A stretch of 44,689 nucleotides of DNA from Rickettsiales bacterium (GTDB taxonomy: Bacteria > Pseudomonadota > Alphaproteobacteria > Rickettsiales > UBA998): the NCBI GenBank assembly GCA_019749855.1, contig JAIEPI010000115.1, positions 1 through 44,689 of the forward strand, written 5' to 3'. Position 1 is the first letter of the stretch; each line of letters starts with the position of its first letter. A program made the position numbers and the translations under genes. Under the pieces are notes generated by a model. It was not told the DNA's origin. It worked only from the letters and a program-made list of their open reading frames with translations, and searched no databases. Shown here piece after piece: positions 25,364-33,779 of the stretch.

Positions 25364-26176
25364 TTACTCTCCTTTGTTTTTATGTTCGCGGCAAAACTCT
25401 GTTCCCCACACTGGGCAGAATCGGTCAGAACAAAGCATTGACTGCGGGTTGGCGATAAATGACGTGGGGTCACCTGTTTCTCGGTATTCCGCCACATCAC
25501 GCTTGAGTCCTTTCAGGATGCCGCGCGCGGCGTTCATCGCCACGTCCACGTCATAATGATAGGTTTCTGGTTCTGGCTCGCGCTTGCGCGGCAGATAATC
25601 TTCAATGATGCTTTCAACCGTGCGGCCATGTGCCATGCACAGCATTCCGTATGCGCCGTATTGCGAGATATGGGCGCGGCTCGCTGCACCAGTTTTTAGG
25701 TCACGGATAGTAACCAGTTCACGAACATCGAATTTTCCTGACAGCACATAGCCATCACCGATATTGGCTTCCAGCCTGATTTCTACTTCAACAGGCTGAA
25801 TGCCTGGGGCAACTTTCAGGCGGTAAATATTCACCAGTGTTTTGAGCTGTAGCTCGGCGCGGTCATAGGTCGGCGTGGTGGAATCATAAACAATGCCTTC
25901 CATGTTTTGAATCGTGTGGAAGGTTTCAAACGCCATATCCATTGCCTCGGACGCATTGCCGAGTGAACCGTCTTTGATTTTTTGCGACAGCGAAAAGTTG
26001 GCGGCTTCATGGGTGCTTGTGCCAAGCGCAGCACCAACTCCTTGCGATGTTTCCCTAAACGTATAGCCCTGCGCAGCCAATTCTTCCCAAAGCAGCTTTG
26101 CCCCCGTGCGACGAGCACAATCAGCGTATGAAGGCAGGCTCGATGACCTGATGACGATTGGTTTAGTAGTGGGCAT
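25364..26176 (-). CDS. PD-(D/E)XK exonuclease with Cas4/AddB-type iron-sulphur cysteines
   Basis: The 270-residue product has a RecB/Cas4-type nuclease core: His in LGTSTHEAANFS, EIRLEANIGDGYVLSGKFDV (acidic residues) and TIRDLKTGAA (DxK), followed by HISQYGAYGM (QxxxY). Cys20 plus the C-terminal Cys249, Cys254 and Cys262 form the 1+3 pattern that binds a 4Fe-4S cluster in Cas4 and AddB. It is likely the 5'-3' exonuclease partner of RecT. It overlaps the preceding zinc-finger gene by 14 bp. No CRISPR array or other cas genes are present. Confidence 0.85.
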   Translation of the reverse strand: MPTTKPIVIRSSSLPSYADCARRTGAKLLWEELAAQGYTFRETSQGVGAALGTSTHEAANFSLSQKIKDGSLGNASEAMDMAFETFHTIQNMEGIVYDSTTPTYDRAELQLKTLVNIYRLKVAPGIQPVEVEIRLEANIGDGYVLSGKFDVRELVTIRDLKTGAASRAHISQYGAYGMLCMAHGRTVESIIEDYLPRKREPEPETYHYDVDVAMNAARGILKGLKRDVAEYRETGDPTSFIANPQSMLCSDRFCPVWGTEFCREHKNKGE

Positions 26177-26696
26177 AGCGCGGCGGCCTCCTATGCCTTT
26201 TCTTTTTTGGCTTAGGCATCCTTTCGTTATGCCAAGCCAAAATGTTCTGCCTGTTTGCGCCTTGGCAAACAGCGATTACCTGTTGGCAACGCTCAATGCC
26301 GAACAAGCCAATATGACAGTGTTCCTTGATATTCTCGATGCCAAGCCGTTCACCAAGCCATGAATAAACAGCGTTTCGATATCGCTTGCGGATTTGCGCG
26401 TGTAGGTTTTCCTCATCACGTCCCCACAGCGGATCGAGCGCATTATGCGCGGCAATTCTCCATCGCTTTGTTTCTGCATCCGCAGGGATACCCAGCGGTT
26501 TACCGTCAGGATGCGCCCCGTGTGTGGCACGGCAGCTTGGAAAGTTGATGCAGCCATAAAACGGACGATTGTATTTATGGCTCTCACGCAGAACCATCTC
26601 ACCGCCACACTCTGGGCAATCAAGGACGGTGGATAATGGGTAAATGTCAGCCAGCCGCGGGCGGGTGACAAAGTGAGTTTGTACGGCGGTTACCAT
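26163..26696 (-). CDS. Zinc-finger protein (topoisomerase-type zinc finger, DUF3268-like)
   Basis: The 177-residue product contains a four-Cys finger of topoisomerase type: DCPECGGEMVLRES, then YGCINFPSCRATHGAHPDG. It is followed by WRIAAHNALDPLW and a basic C terminus (MPKPKKKRHRRPPRY). This matches the DUF3268-type proteins found in phage and plasmid genomes; a nucleic-acid-binding role is likely but unproven. ATG 26696 is preferred over 26717 because GGGAGG lies just before it, at the end of the preceding gene. Confidence 0.7.
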   Translation of the reverse strand: MVTAVQTHFVTRPRLADIYPLSTVLDCPECGGEMVLRESHKYNRPFYGCINFPSCRATHGAHPDGKPLGIPADAETKRWRIAAHNALDPLWGRDEENLHAQIRKRYRNAVYSWLGERLGIENIKEHCHIGLFGIERCQQVIAVCQGANRQNILAWHNERMPKPKKKRHRRPPRYAHY

Positions 26697-27040
26697 CCAG
26701 ACCTCCCAACATTGCATAATTGATGTGCGGATAATGTGGCGGCGGAGCGGTATTCTCTCGCATCGCGCTCGCGTTCTTCGTTCCAGCTGTCGAGCTCATC
26801 TATCAGATCATCATGGAAGGTGATGGACACGGTTTTGCCGGTGGCATCTATCTCGTGGCAGTATGCGCCAAAGTATTGAAAGCCGTGCCTGCGCCAGCCA
26901 TGAGCATAATCATCCAGTTCCTGCATGGCGTCGTCATAGGAAGCGCAAGCCTCGCTTTCAATTCTGACCTCACGGCTGGGCTTGCCCGTAACTGGGTGCT
27001 TCGTAGTTTTTTCCCAAGCATTAAACCAAAGTTGCGGCAT
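26690..27040 (-). CDS. Small prophage protein of unknown function (116 aa)
   Basis: The 116-residue product has no family I recognise: REVRIESEACASYDDAMQEL, then DDYAHGWRRHGFQYFGAYCH, and an acidic helical C terminus. AGGAGG precedes ATG 27040. It overlaps the previous gene by 20 bp and the next gene's ribosome-binding site, so it belongs to the coupled leftward operon. Confidence 0.65.
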   Translation of the reverse strand: MPQLWFNAWEKTTKHPVTGKPSREVRIESEACASYDDAMQELDDYAHGWRRHGFQYFGAYCHEIDATGKTVSITFHDDLIDELDSWNEERERDAREYRSAATLSAHQLCNVGRSGW

Positions 27041-27209
27041 AGAAGCCTCCTTCTGGTTCTTCGCTGAAACGCTGCCGTTGTCCGTTCAACTCGTGCAGAA
27101 TTTCATCGTCAGCAATAACGTGCCGACCTCGTATCTCTAATTTGCCGAAATGCAGTGGTGCATCGGCGCAGTTATCCTCATCGGAAAATGCGTGTTTCCC
27201 TCTCGTCAT
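27021..27209 (-). CDS. Small prophage protein (62 aa), first gene of the recombination operon
   Basis: A 62-residue acidic product (MTRGKHAFSDEDNCADAPLH, EIRGRHVIADDEILHELNGQ). GAGG lies before ATG 27209. It follows the CTACCACAACC leader and the palindromic operator at 27262-27276. No family was recognised. Confidence 0.55.
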   Translation of the reverse strand: MTRGKHAFSDEDNCADAPLHFGKLEIRGRHVIADDEILHELNGQRQRFSEEPEGGFYAATLV

Positions 27210-27232
27210 AGTTAGCCTCGTGGTCTTTTGGT

Positions 27233-27280
27233 GGTTGTGGTAGCTTCATATCATTTATACAGTAGCTTTGTTAGCTACTT
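27233..27280 (-). promoter_or_regulatory. Leader element and repressor operator of the recombination operon
   Basis: The leader element CTACCACAACCACCAAAA (complement of 27226-27243) precedes the first gene. Upstream, the palindrome AGTAGCT-TTGTT-AGCTACT (27261-27279) contains a 15-bp string shared with the divergent promoter region at 28445-28459 (AGCTAACAAAsCTAC). This is a good candidate for an operator of the neighbouring repressor. Confidence 0.55.
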
Positions 27281-27386
27281 GTAACATTGCAGGTATGCTA
27301 AAATACGTCAAGCGAAATCGACCTCCGCGCACGAAAAATCGCCGCGCAAAGCCGCGCACACTCAAGAGCTTAGGGGAGTAAGGGGA

Positions 27387-28304
27387 TTAAGGCTGAATCG
27401 TTACAGCCAGCTTTGCCGCGTTAGAAAGCGCACTTTCTTCAACGCTTCCATCCAGCAAAGAATGCAGGCGATACTTGCCACGCTGATGGCTGCGCTCCAC
27501 AAGGCGCAGGCTCACTCTTCCATCTGGAAAGGTGACAATGCAGGTGGCATCAAGGCAATCATCTGGCACACCTTGCTTTGATTCATTATAGAAAACTACG
27601 ATTCCATCTTTTGCATACGGATGAACGGTTGGACCTTTCATCTCAACGGCTCGGCCGTGTTTCTCATCAATGCCTGCGGGCGCCTCAATGGTCTTTCTAT
27701 CTTCCTCGGCATATAGAAGCACCTGACCGTTCTTGAGCGAGAAGTAGCCAACGATCGGCACTCCATCGGAACTGCCTTTTTGGGAAAGGAAAGCCTGAAA
27801 CCTCGGCGAAAAATTATACTTGTAATAACTGCGGAGCTTTTCCAGTTGCTTCATCTGCAAGCCCTGCGGCTTTTTGTCATTAAACAGGCGGCTGATCGTG
27901 GTTTCGTCAATGCCCGCATTGCGTCCTAAATCAACACGATAGATACCTTTCGCCAAAGCCAAATCGGTTATGTATTGCTTGCAGAACTTGGCGTGCTGGC
28001 TGATCTTCGCCTTGTCCTCGTCCATATTGTAAATCAGGTTGGTGGCAAAGCCGGGCTCCAGACCGTAGGCTTTATACAGCAGGAAAACCACTCGCTCTGA
28101 AAGCGTGCGGTCGCCTGGGCGAGTTTGCGCATCATTATAGAACTGGCGCAGTGTTTCCTTGCCCACTGGCTTGCCGCCATACTTATCCGCCAGCAGGTTG
28201 CAGGCTTCGGTCATTTGCAGAAAGTTATCTCCAAAGCGCGACTGAATATCATCCAGCCAGCTCTTTTGTGCGTGTCGAAGTTTCTTTGTATCAAGTTGTG
28301 TCAT
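27387..28304 (-). CDS. CI-like phage repressor
   Basis: The 305-residue product has an N-terminal DNA-binding region (ACNLLADKYGGKPVGKETLR), a second HTH in the middle (VDLGRNAGIDETTISRLFND) and a C-terminal S24/LexA-like fold (VPIVGYFSLKNGQVLLYAEE and VHPYAKDGIVVFYNE). At the place of the S24 catalytic Ser (usually GDSMEP) it has GPTVHP, so self-cleavage is doubtful and induction may work differently (inference). It is divergent from the rightward early genes, the classical immunity position. A promoter TTGCAG-17-TATTCT lies upstream on the minus strand (28396 to 28368). Confidence 0.75.
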   Translation of the reverse strand: MTQLDTKKLRHAQKSWLDDIQSRFGDNFLQMTEACNLLADKYGGKPVGKETLRQFYNDAQTRPGDRTLSERVVFLLYKAYGLEPGFATNLIYNMDEDKAKISQHAKFCKQYITDLALAKGIYRVDLGRNAGIDETTISRLFNDKKPQGLQMKQLEKLRSYYKYNFSPRFQAFLSQKGSSDGVPIVGYFSLKNGQVLLYAEEDRKTIEAPAGIDEKHGRAVEMKGPTVHPYAKDGIVVFYNESKQGVPDDCLDATCIVTFPDGRVSLRLVERSHQRGKYRLHSLLDGSVEESALSNAAKLAVTIQP

Positions 28305-28470
28305 TTTGCGTCTTTGCTAAGTCCGTAATAAAAAAAGTTTTCACCATCGCTTCCGATGATTCCCTACAGAATACTACACCTTCGTTAACGCTGCAAGTTT
28401 ATACTTGACTAATTGTAGCTTGGTTGGCATCTTTGCAATATACCAGCTAACAAACCTACAAGGATAAGCT
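28305..28470. promoter_or_regulatory. Divergent immunity-region promoters
   Basis: This gap holds the repressor promoter (minus strand: -35 TTGCAG at 28396-28391, -10 TATTCT at 28373-28368, 17-bp spacing). Rightward promoter sequence includes TTGACT near 28404. The string AGCTAACAAACCTAC (28445-28459) repeats the presumed operator at 27262-27276. Confidence 0.55.
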
Positions 28471-28923
28471 ATGCGCACTACCACAACCAACCACATCCCT
28501 AAAAACGTCACCCGTCTTGAAAAAGAGGTTTATGCAAGCCTGAAACGGCGAGCACGCTTCGTTGGACTTACCATCGACGAACTATGCCGAAGAGCAAAAA
28601 TCGCCCCTTCGACATTTTCCCGCTGGGTAAACGGTCATCACAGCGGGCTAATTTTCACCATTGGTCAAATGGATGAAATCCTCACCAAGCTCGAAGCCGA
28701 GAAGTTTCATACGCTTGAAAAACGCATTCACGCCTGTGAACTGACAATCTCTGGCGCGTGCAGTGAGGTGGATATCCCCGTCCTCGACTATATCCGCTGG
28801 ATTCGCAAAGAGCTTTCCCCCGATTACGGAAAGCTGGCCGAGCTGGAGCGTTTCTTGTCAGAGCTTGAGGAAGCATCTGAGGCAGATCAACCTTCTGAAC
28901 CTGAAAAAATATGCGGGAGGTAG
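28471..28923 (+). CDS. Cro-like DNA-binding protein with duplicated helix-turn-helix
   Basis: The 150-residue product starts MRTTTTNHIPKN, encoded by the shared CTACCACAACC element, then has an HTH (VGLTIDELCRRAKIAPSTFS, RWVNG) and, about 60 residues later, a second similar helical unit (CELTISGACSEVDIPVLDYI, RWIRK). It occupies the place of Cro or CII opposite the repressor and is the first gene of the rightward operon. The C terminus is acidic. It is likely an early regulator; the target is unknown. Confidence 0.7.
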   Translation: MRTTTTNHIPKNVTRLEKEVYASLKRRARFVGLTIDELCRRAKIAPSTFSRWVNGHHSGLIFTIGQMDEILTKLEAEKFHTLEKRIHACELTISGACSEVDIPVLDYIRWIRKELSPDYGKLAELERFLSELEEASEADQPSEPEKICGR

Positions 28924-28926
28924 ATT

Positions 28927-29259
28927 ATGCGAAACAAACAGGAACTGGAAAACTTCATATCTGAAAGTGTCCGTGAGCAACTTAAACAGCAAGGTTATGG
29001 TGAGTCCTATCTTACGCCCGACCAATTATCTGACCGCTGGAAGGTGACGCCGAAAGCCCTCGAAAAATGGCGGCTGGAAGGCAAGCCCCCCATCTACATG
29101 AAGGTGCAAGCCAGCAAGAAAGCCATCATCCGCTATCCGCTACAAGGCGAAAATGGCGTGCTGGATGTGGAGCAAAAATGGCTGCGCAGCTCCACCAGTG
29201 ACACTGGCACAAATTGTTCAACTTTTAACGTCCCGGCAAAGAGCCTGGCTAACACCTAA
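28927..29259 (+). CDS. Small HTH protein (excisionase/MerR-like)
   Basis: The 110-residue product has a winged-helix-like segment: YLTPDQLSDRWKVTPKALEK, WRLEGKPPIYMKV. That pattern (tP-xLa-r-w-v-s-xTl-xxWr-xxGxgP) is shared with excisionase and MerR-like DNA-binding proteins. GGGAGG overlaps the previous stop. It could serve as an excisionase or as a regulator; it sits far from the integrase, so the regulatory role seems as likely. Confidence 0.65.
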   Translation: MRNKQELENFISESVREQLKQQGYGESYLTPDQLSDRWKVTPKALEKWRLEGKPPIYMKVQASKKAIIRYPLQGENGVLDVEQKWLRSSTSDTGTNCSTFNVPAKSLANT

Positions 29260-29277
29260 CCTAACGGAGGGGGCACT

Positions 29278-30417
29278 ATGCGAACCTACGGCAAGGTTAA
29301 AATAGCCTTTTGGGAAGACGAAAAAATCAGAGGATTGCAAGATGCGCCAAAACTACTGGCGCTATATTGCTTAACTGGTGAGCATAGCAATGCCATTGGC
29401 TGCTTCCGCTTGCCCATTGGCTACATTGAAACGGATCTGCGCTGGGACAAAGACAAAGCCCAATCAGCACTGACAGAGCTCATCGAAGCGGGATTCATTA
29501 TTTACGACGATGAAACCAACTATCTGCTCATGCCGCGCTACCTTGAGCATAACCCCATCGAAAATTCCCGCGTCGGCAAGATGTGCGTCCAGCTCATCAA
29601 TAATACCATGCGCTCACATAAAATATTCCCCGCGCTATGGCGAGCGCTTCAACATCAGAAAAATCGCTTTTCCATCAAAGATGATAACTTTTGGAATCCA
29701 GAATGGGACGTGCTCTATAAAAAACTATGCGTCGGCAATTATACCGTATCAGCAAAAGACAGCGGCAAGCAGCATACCCTATCGGATACCGTATCCGATA
29801 CAGTATCAGATACCCTATCGCATACCGTATCAGATACCGTATATTCAAAATCAGAGGTCACATCTAAAAATGGCGGAAATCCTCAACAATATACCGTATC
29901 CGATACCCTATCCGATACGGTAGGCGGCAGTGTGCAGGACTTTGCTCCCCCTGAACCTGAACCCCAACCAAAACCGAAACCAGAAAATAGAGATGATGAG
30001 GTCACGCGCCCGCGCACGACCCCTGTAGAAATCATCAGGGCTTTTGACGAAGCAATCGTTGAAGTGTTTGGCGAACAGCTTGCGCGACCTTGGCCGCATG
30101 GCGAAGACGCAATGATTGCCGCACAATTCATCGCGGCCGGAGCTGATCGTGAGCTGTGCCGGCAGGTTTTTCTCAAGCAGCTGCATTCCCATCACCGCAA
30201 AGGCAAGCACCCCATTGGCAGCTTGGCTTATTTCCGCACGGCCATTCCCGACGCGGTGAAAGACCGAACATTCTACCAACAAAACCCAATAACGGAGGTC
30301 AATCATGACGGAACCAAACCTGATGCAAGCCGACAATATGCGCCCCGCGCGCGCAGCGGTCATGACGCTTTCACTGAAGCCTTGGTTGAAGTCGTACACG
30401 AGCGCGAACGAGATTGA
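29278..30417 (+). CDS. Phage replication initiator-like protein (O-like) with internal iterons
   Basis: The 379-residue product has an N-terminal winged-helix-like region (KIAFWEDEKIRGLQDAPKLL, RLPIGYIETDLRWDKDKAQS, LTELIEAGFIIYDDETNYLL). A low-complexity linker (repeated SDTV/SDTL units, then Pro/Lys-rich EPEPQPKPKP) leads to a C-terminal helical domain (FDEAIVEVFGEQ, CRQVFLKQLHSH). The linker DNA is a 12-bp iteron array. The arrangement parallels lambda gene O, where ori iterons lie inside the initiator gene, and supports a replication role. A GGAGG site precedes ATG 29278. It overlaps the next gene by 113 bp. Confidence 0.65.
   Translation: MRTYGKVKIAFWEDEKIRGLQDAPKLLALYCLTGEHSNAIGCFRLPIGYIETDLRWDKDKAQSALTELIEAGFIIYDDETNYLLMPRYLEHNPIENSRVGKMCVQLINNTMRSHKIFPALWRALQHQKNRFSIKDDNFWNPEWDVLYKKLCVGNYTVSAKDSGKQHTLSDTVSDTVSDTLSHTVSDTVYSKSEVTSKNGGNPQQYTVSDTLSDTVGGSVQDFAPPEPEPQPKPKPENRDDEVTRPRTTPVEIIRAFDEAIVEVFGEQLARPWPHGEDAMIAAQFIAAGADRELCRQVFLKQLHSHHRKGKHPIGSLAYFRTAIPDAVKDRTFYQQNPITEVNHDGTKPDASRQYAPRARSGHDAFTEALVEVVHERERD
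29741..29923. repeat. Iteron-like repeat array, candidate replication origin
   Basis: Ten copies of ATACCSTATC or a close variant start at 29741, 29774, 29786, 29798, 29810, 29822, 29834, 29891, 29903 and 29915. Two blocks (six and three copies) have an exact 12-bp period. The unit GATACCGTATC is nearly palindromic. The 12-bp period keeps the reading frame and yields the SDTV/SDTL protein repeats. Confidence 0.75.
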
Positions 30418-31153
30418 TTGGCTTTGCAAGCATCCGCTCACCGCTACTGGCGCCATAGACCATCGCCGTGCTGAAGGTTACCAGAGCCGACAAATCCGAC
30501 CTGTGCCAGTCATCGCCAGAAATAGCGAACGCTACATTGAGCTGATTGATGCGGTTGAGCACGTCAGGCTTTTAGCCGTACCCGCAACGCCTGCAGAAGC
30601 TGGCTTTGAACTCAAGCGGCTTTCGGTCTGGTGTCCGATGGGCCATCGTGATTCCCGCGATTTCAAAATTATGATTCACGATGCCTTGACCGACCTCGCG
30701 GAGTTTCCACCCGACTTATTGCAAAAAGCCTGCGCCATTTACCGCAATGACCCAGACCCGCGCTGCGATTTCTTCCCGCGTCCTGGGAGGCTGAAAGCTC
30801 TGGTGGCGGATGACTTGCGCGAGCGTAAGCAACTGCTTTTCCGACTTGAACGCCTGCTGGCGGTTGCCAATGAGCCGCCAAAATTACCCCCGCCGATTAC
30901 CTTGGTTGAGCTGGAGCAGCAGGCTCTTAACTCGCTCGAAGTCGAAGCAATGATGGCGCAGATCAGCGGCAGAACCTACACGCCACTTTCACCTGAGGAA
31001 TTCCAAGCCGAGCATTTGCGACGCACCGAAAAGAAAATTCAGGAAGCGGTCAACGAGCAACATCTGAGCCCTGACATGGCGGAGCGGATGCTGCAAGCCC
31101 TGCGTGAAATTACTAACCACCAAACGGAAAAAGCCCATGAAAAAACCGCATGA
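30305..31153 (+). CDS. Prophage protein, possible replication partner (helicase-loader position)
   Basis: The 282-residue product has a helical core (FELKRLSVWCPMGHRDSRDF, FPPDLLQKACAIYRNDPDPR, FFPRPGRLKALVADDLRERK) and a helical C terminus (EHLRRTEKKIQEAVNEQHLS). I recognise no certain family. Being directly after the initiator gene, which it overlaps by 113 bp, it holds the place of a lambda P-like helicase loader (inference only). GGAGG precedes ATG 30305. Confidence 0.55.
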   Translation: MTEPNLMQADNMRPARAAVMTLSLKPWLKSYTSANEIDWLCKHPLTATGAIDHRRAEGYQSRQIRPVPVIARNSERYIELIDAVEHVRLLAVPATPAEAGFELKRLSVWCPMGHRDSRDFKIMIHDALTDLAEFPPDLLQKACAIYRNDPDPRCDFFPRPGRLKALVADDLRERKQLLFRLERLLAVANEPPKLPPPITLVELEQQALNSLEVEAMMAQISGRTYTPLSPEEFQAEHLRRTEKKIQEAVNEQHLSPDMAERMLQALREITNHQTEKAHEKTA

Positions 31154-31799
31154 CCCTAAAAAACAAGCGGATTTTCTTGCCATCACCCACAAGAAAATTA
31201 ACCGCAAACTCCCAAAACAGGGCTTTGAATCTGACCTCGGTTCGCCAGAGCTGGAAAATCATCACGTCCTGAAAGTCGAGTTTGTCGATGCGGAAGGCAA
31301 TTACGCTGACCAAAACAAAGGCCGTAAACGTGTTCGCAACATCACCCAAACGACACTGGATTACTGCAAAGCCTATGCTCTTATCAGCGAAGACCAGCAC
31401 AAAGCCGGCGAGCAACTTTATTCCGATTGCTATTATGGCGGCATGGTTCCGCGGGCGATCGCAACCTTAATGGATGGATTGCCCCGCACTGGCGGCTCTG
31501 GCAGATTCTCTGGTTTTGCCGAAGGGCGCATCGATGCGCAGCGCAGATATTCTCGCATCCGTCAGGCTTTAATGAAACGCCATATCGACAAAGAGCGCGG
31601 CATCACATTTTGGGAAGTTGCCTACCAAGTCAGCATTACTGGCATTCCGATTGATGAGCTGGAAAAATGGACAGAGTGGCCGAGGCGGTCAGGCAAGAAA
31701 CTCATCGGATTGGTGCTGGATGCTGTTTACGAAGTCTATGATGACATCCACAGTGAGCAGCGTCGGAAACAAAAACGCTATCACACCATTCGTGATTAG
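31137..31799 (+). CDS. Prophage protein, DUF6456-like
   Basis: The product (about 220 residues from ATG 31137) has a basic N terminus and the segment YCKAYALISEDQHKAGEQLY, then AEGRIDAQRRYSRIRQALMK, followed by FWEVAYQVSITGIPIDELEK. The middle resembles the DUF6456 domain of alphaproteobacterial and phage proteins, which are suspected DNA-binding regulators; the match is from memory and tentative. ATG 31137 overlaps the previous gene's end. An upstream in-frame ATG at 31104 is possible. It ends the rightward early operon, one base before the convergent defence gene. Confidence 0.55.
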   Translation: MKKPHDPKKQADFLAITHKKINRKLPKQGFESDLGSPELENHHVLKVEFVDAEGNYADQNKGRKRVRNITQTTLDYCKAYALISEDQHKAGEQLYSDCYYGGMVPRAIATLMDGLPRTGGSGRFSGFAEGRIDAQRRYSRIRQALMKRHIDKERGITFWEVAYQVSITGIPIDELEKWTEWPRRSGKKLIGLVLDAVYEVYDDIHSEQRRKQKRYHTIRD

Positions 31800-33731
31800 C
31801 TACGCAGCATCCTGCACGGCGGCAATATTTTCTGGTCGCGGCCATGCCTGCAACGCGAGACCGAACAAGTGTTTGCCGCGTTTCGTGATAGCATCTTCAT
31901 TCCAACCATCAACGTTCAAGAAATAACGGTTTAAGGCCAGTGCGGAATGTTTCAATAATTTCTCACGCTTATCGGTAAAACCTTCATTACCAAAGCTGGA
32001 ATTAAGCGACTGCATGATGAGCGTCAGGTTACCAAAGCTATGCAGCAACTGCTTGCGGTTATGGATTTTGCCGTAAATACCATCTTCTTCCTGTTCCTGA
32101 TACCATTGCGAATCAGCTTCTTCCCATTCTTGCTTGCTAATTGCACGACCATCTAGCGGCCAATTCTCAAACCAACTGAACGGCATAAAATGCTCAACGG
32201 ACAGCGCAGAATTAATCGTCACATCTTCGCTGAATTTGCTGCGGTCTTGATTTTCCAGCACTTGCAGAATTCCATTTACGGCGTAAGTGCCGAGTTCACT
32301 ATAAACGGCACGTTCAAGCCATGCTTTCTCAAATTCACCATCTGAAGGCCATGCGTTAATTTCAGAGGTGTATGATGTAAGCAGAGCTTGCAGGCTGGCG
32401 CGGTTCACGCCCATTTCCCGCAGCTTCCTCGTCATTGCAACAAAGGTCTTATTGTAGCTTTTCTGCGTTTTATTGCAGATAAGGCGGCGTATCAGGTAGG
32501 AATCCAAATCTTTATACACACCAGCACGTTCTTCCTCACCCAAATTGCCTTCCAGCTCGATGAGCATGATGAGCGGGTAAATCGCGGTAATATCCCAACG
32601 GCGCAAGCGCTTTGCGAATTCTGAAAGTACGGTATCCTCTTTGCCGTGAGTCAGGATTTCATAAACCTTGCTGGCGCGTTTAATATCTTCCAGCTCCTCA
32701 GTGACGGAAGCAAACGGCTCATCGTTGATAATCCAACCTTTGTAATCAGGAAAAATCTTATCAAAGCGTACTTCTGCACCGCTTTTGTAAAGGAGGTAGT
32801 TGTAGAAGAAGAACACCAGACGCTCTTCCGTCATACGGCCTTGCTTGACCTTGCTGCTCCAGAACGGTGTTTCCATTTCTTCCCAATGCGTATCGTACAG
32901 AGAATCCATGTCTAGCTCAGACTTATCAGCTCGCATAAAAATGTAATTGCGTATCAGATCTGCCGAGGTGAGTGGTGTGCCGCGTCCGTTCAACGTTTCA
33001 AAAATCATCTGCGGATCATCTTTGTCTAGCAGCTGAATCTCAACGATTTTTAGGTCATTCATTAACGCCTGATAGACATAATTCAGCACCTTGGCTGCAT
33101 CGAGTGGTTCATCATTCTCAGCCGTAACGCTTACGATTTCTTTCACGAACGCGCTGATCGTATCTTCAAAAAATAGGTATGCGCCTAAAACATTATTTTC
33201 GCGCATCTTGTTTTTGCGGTCACTTTTGTTGCCTTGGATATTCCATGCCTGATGCTTTTTAATGAATTCATCAAACGGCGTATTCAATGCTTCCTGGAAT
33301 GTTTCTTGGTCAAAGCGAGTCGGCCAGAGCTTGAATCGCTCCACTTCATTATTCACTGAACGGTACTGATTAAACAGGCAGCCCGTAATGTCCTCTGCCA
33401 GAGCTTCAACTTCATAGCGCCTGCATACTTCACGAAGAGCTGCGAGTACCAATTGCACCGTTGTCATGCGCTGTTGTCCGTCGATGACGGTAAAAGCCGG
33501 AATACTTTGCGTATTCGTTGGTAGGCGTTTATGCGCCAGCACAACAGAACCCATGAAGTGCGGATGCGCCTGCTGGCCGTTCATCCTGTCCACGGCTTTA
33601 TCGCGAATGTCATCCCATAGCGGCTGCCATTGATTCTTCTCATCCCAAACGTAATGACGCTGGAAGATAGGCACAATGTAGCGGATTTTCCGCTCAAACA
33701 ACTCGCTTATAGTTCTTGGGTCTGACTGCAT
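31800..33731 (-). CDS. DUF262-DUF1524 protein (GmrSD-like, probable phage-defence nuclease)
   Basis: The 643-residue product has the N-terminal DUF262 ParB-like fold (YIVPIFQRHYVWDEKNQWQP near 18-37; IDGQQRMTT at 83-91, the nucleotide-binding DGQQR motif) and a C-terminal DUF1524 HNH-like nuclease (SVEHFMPFSWFENWPL near 530, then LLHSFGNLTLIMQSLNSSFG). The same layout occurs in GmrSD-type IV restriction enzymes, which cut modified DNA after NTP hydrolysis. It is therefore a likely antiphage protein carried as cargo. It is convergent with the replication operon and downstream of the Fic gene by 48 bp. AAGGAG precedes ATG 33731. Confidence 0.85.
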   Translation of the reverse strand: MQSDPRTISELFERKIRYIVPIFQRHYVWDEKNQWQPLWDDIRDKAVDRMNGQQAHPHFMGSVVLAHKRLPTNTQSIPAFTVIDGQQRMTTVQLVLAALREVCRRYEVEALAEDITGCLFNQYRSVNNEVERFKLWPTRFDQETFQEALNTPFDEFIKKHQAWNIQGNKSDRKNKMRENNVLGAYLFFEDTISAFVKEIVSVTAENDEPLDAAKVLNYVYQALMNDLKIVEIQLLDKDDPQMIFETLNGRGTPLTSADLIRNYIFMRADKSELDMDSLYDTHWEEMETPFWSSKVKQGRMTEERLVFFFYNYLLYKSGAEVRFDKIFPDYKGWIINDEPFASVTEELEDIKRASKVYEILTHGKEDTVLSEFAKRLRRWDITAIYPLIMLIELEGNLGEEERAGVYKDLDSYLIRRLICNKTQKSYNKTFVAMTRKLREMGVNRASLQALLTSYTSEINAWPSDGEFEKAWLERAVYSELGTYAVNGILQVLENQDRSKFSEDVTINSALSVEHFMPFSWFENWPLDGRAISKQEWEEADSQWYQEQEEDGIYGKIHNRKQLLHSFGNLTLIMQSLNSSFGNEGFTDKREKLLKHSALALNRYFLNVDGWNEDAITKRGKHLFGLALQAWPRPENIAAVQDAA

Positions 33732-33779
33732 ATTTTTCCTCTCCTTGTTTTTATTATTCGATTATTTGCATAGTTGCCA

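Noticed and set aside
25364..26176. cas4 of a CRISPR-Cas system
   Set aside because: The nuclease has Cas4-like cysteines, but there is no repeat-spacer array and no other cas gene; the RecT neighbour explains it as a phage exonuclease.
29741..29923. CRISPR-like array
   Set aside because: The units repeat with a 12-bp period and no spacers; they keep a protein reading frame within the replication gene.
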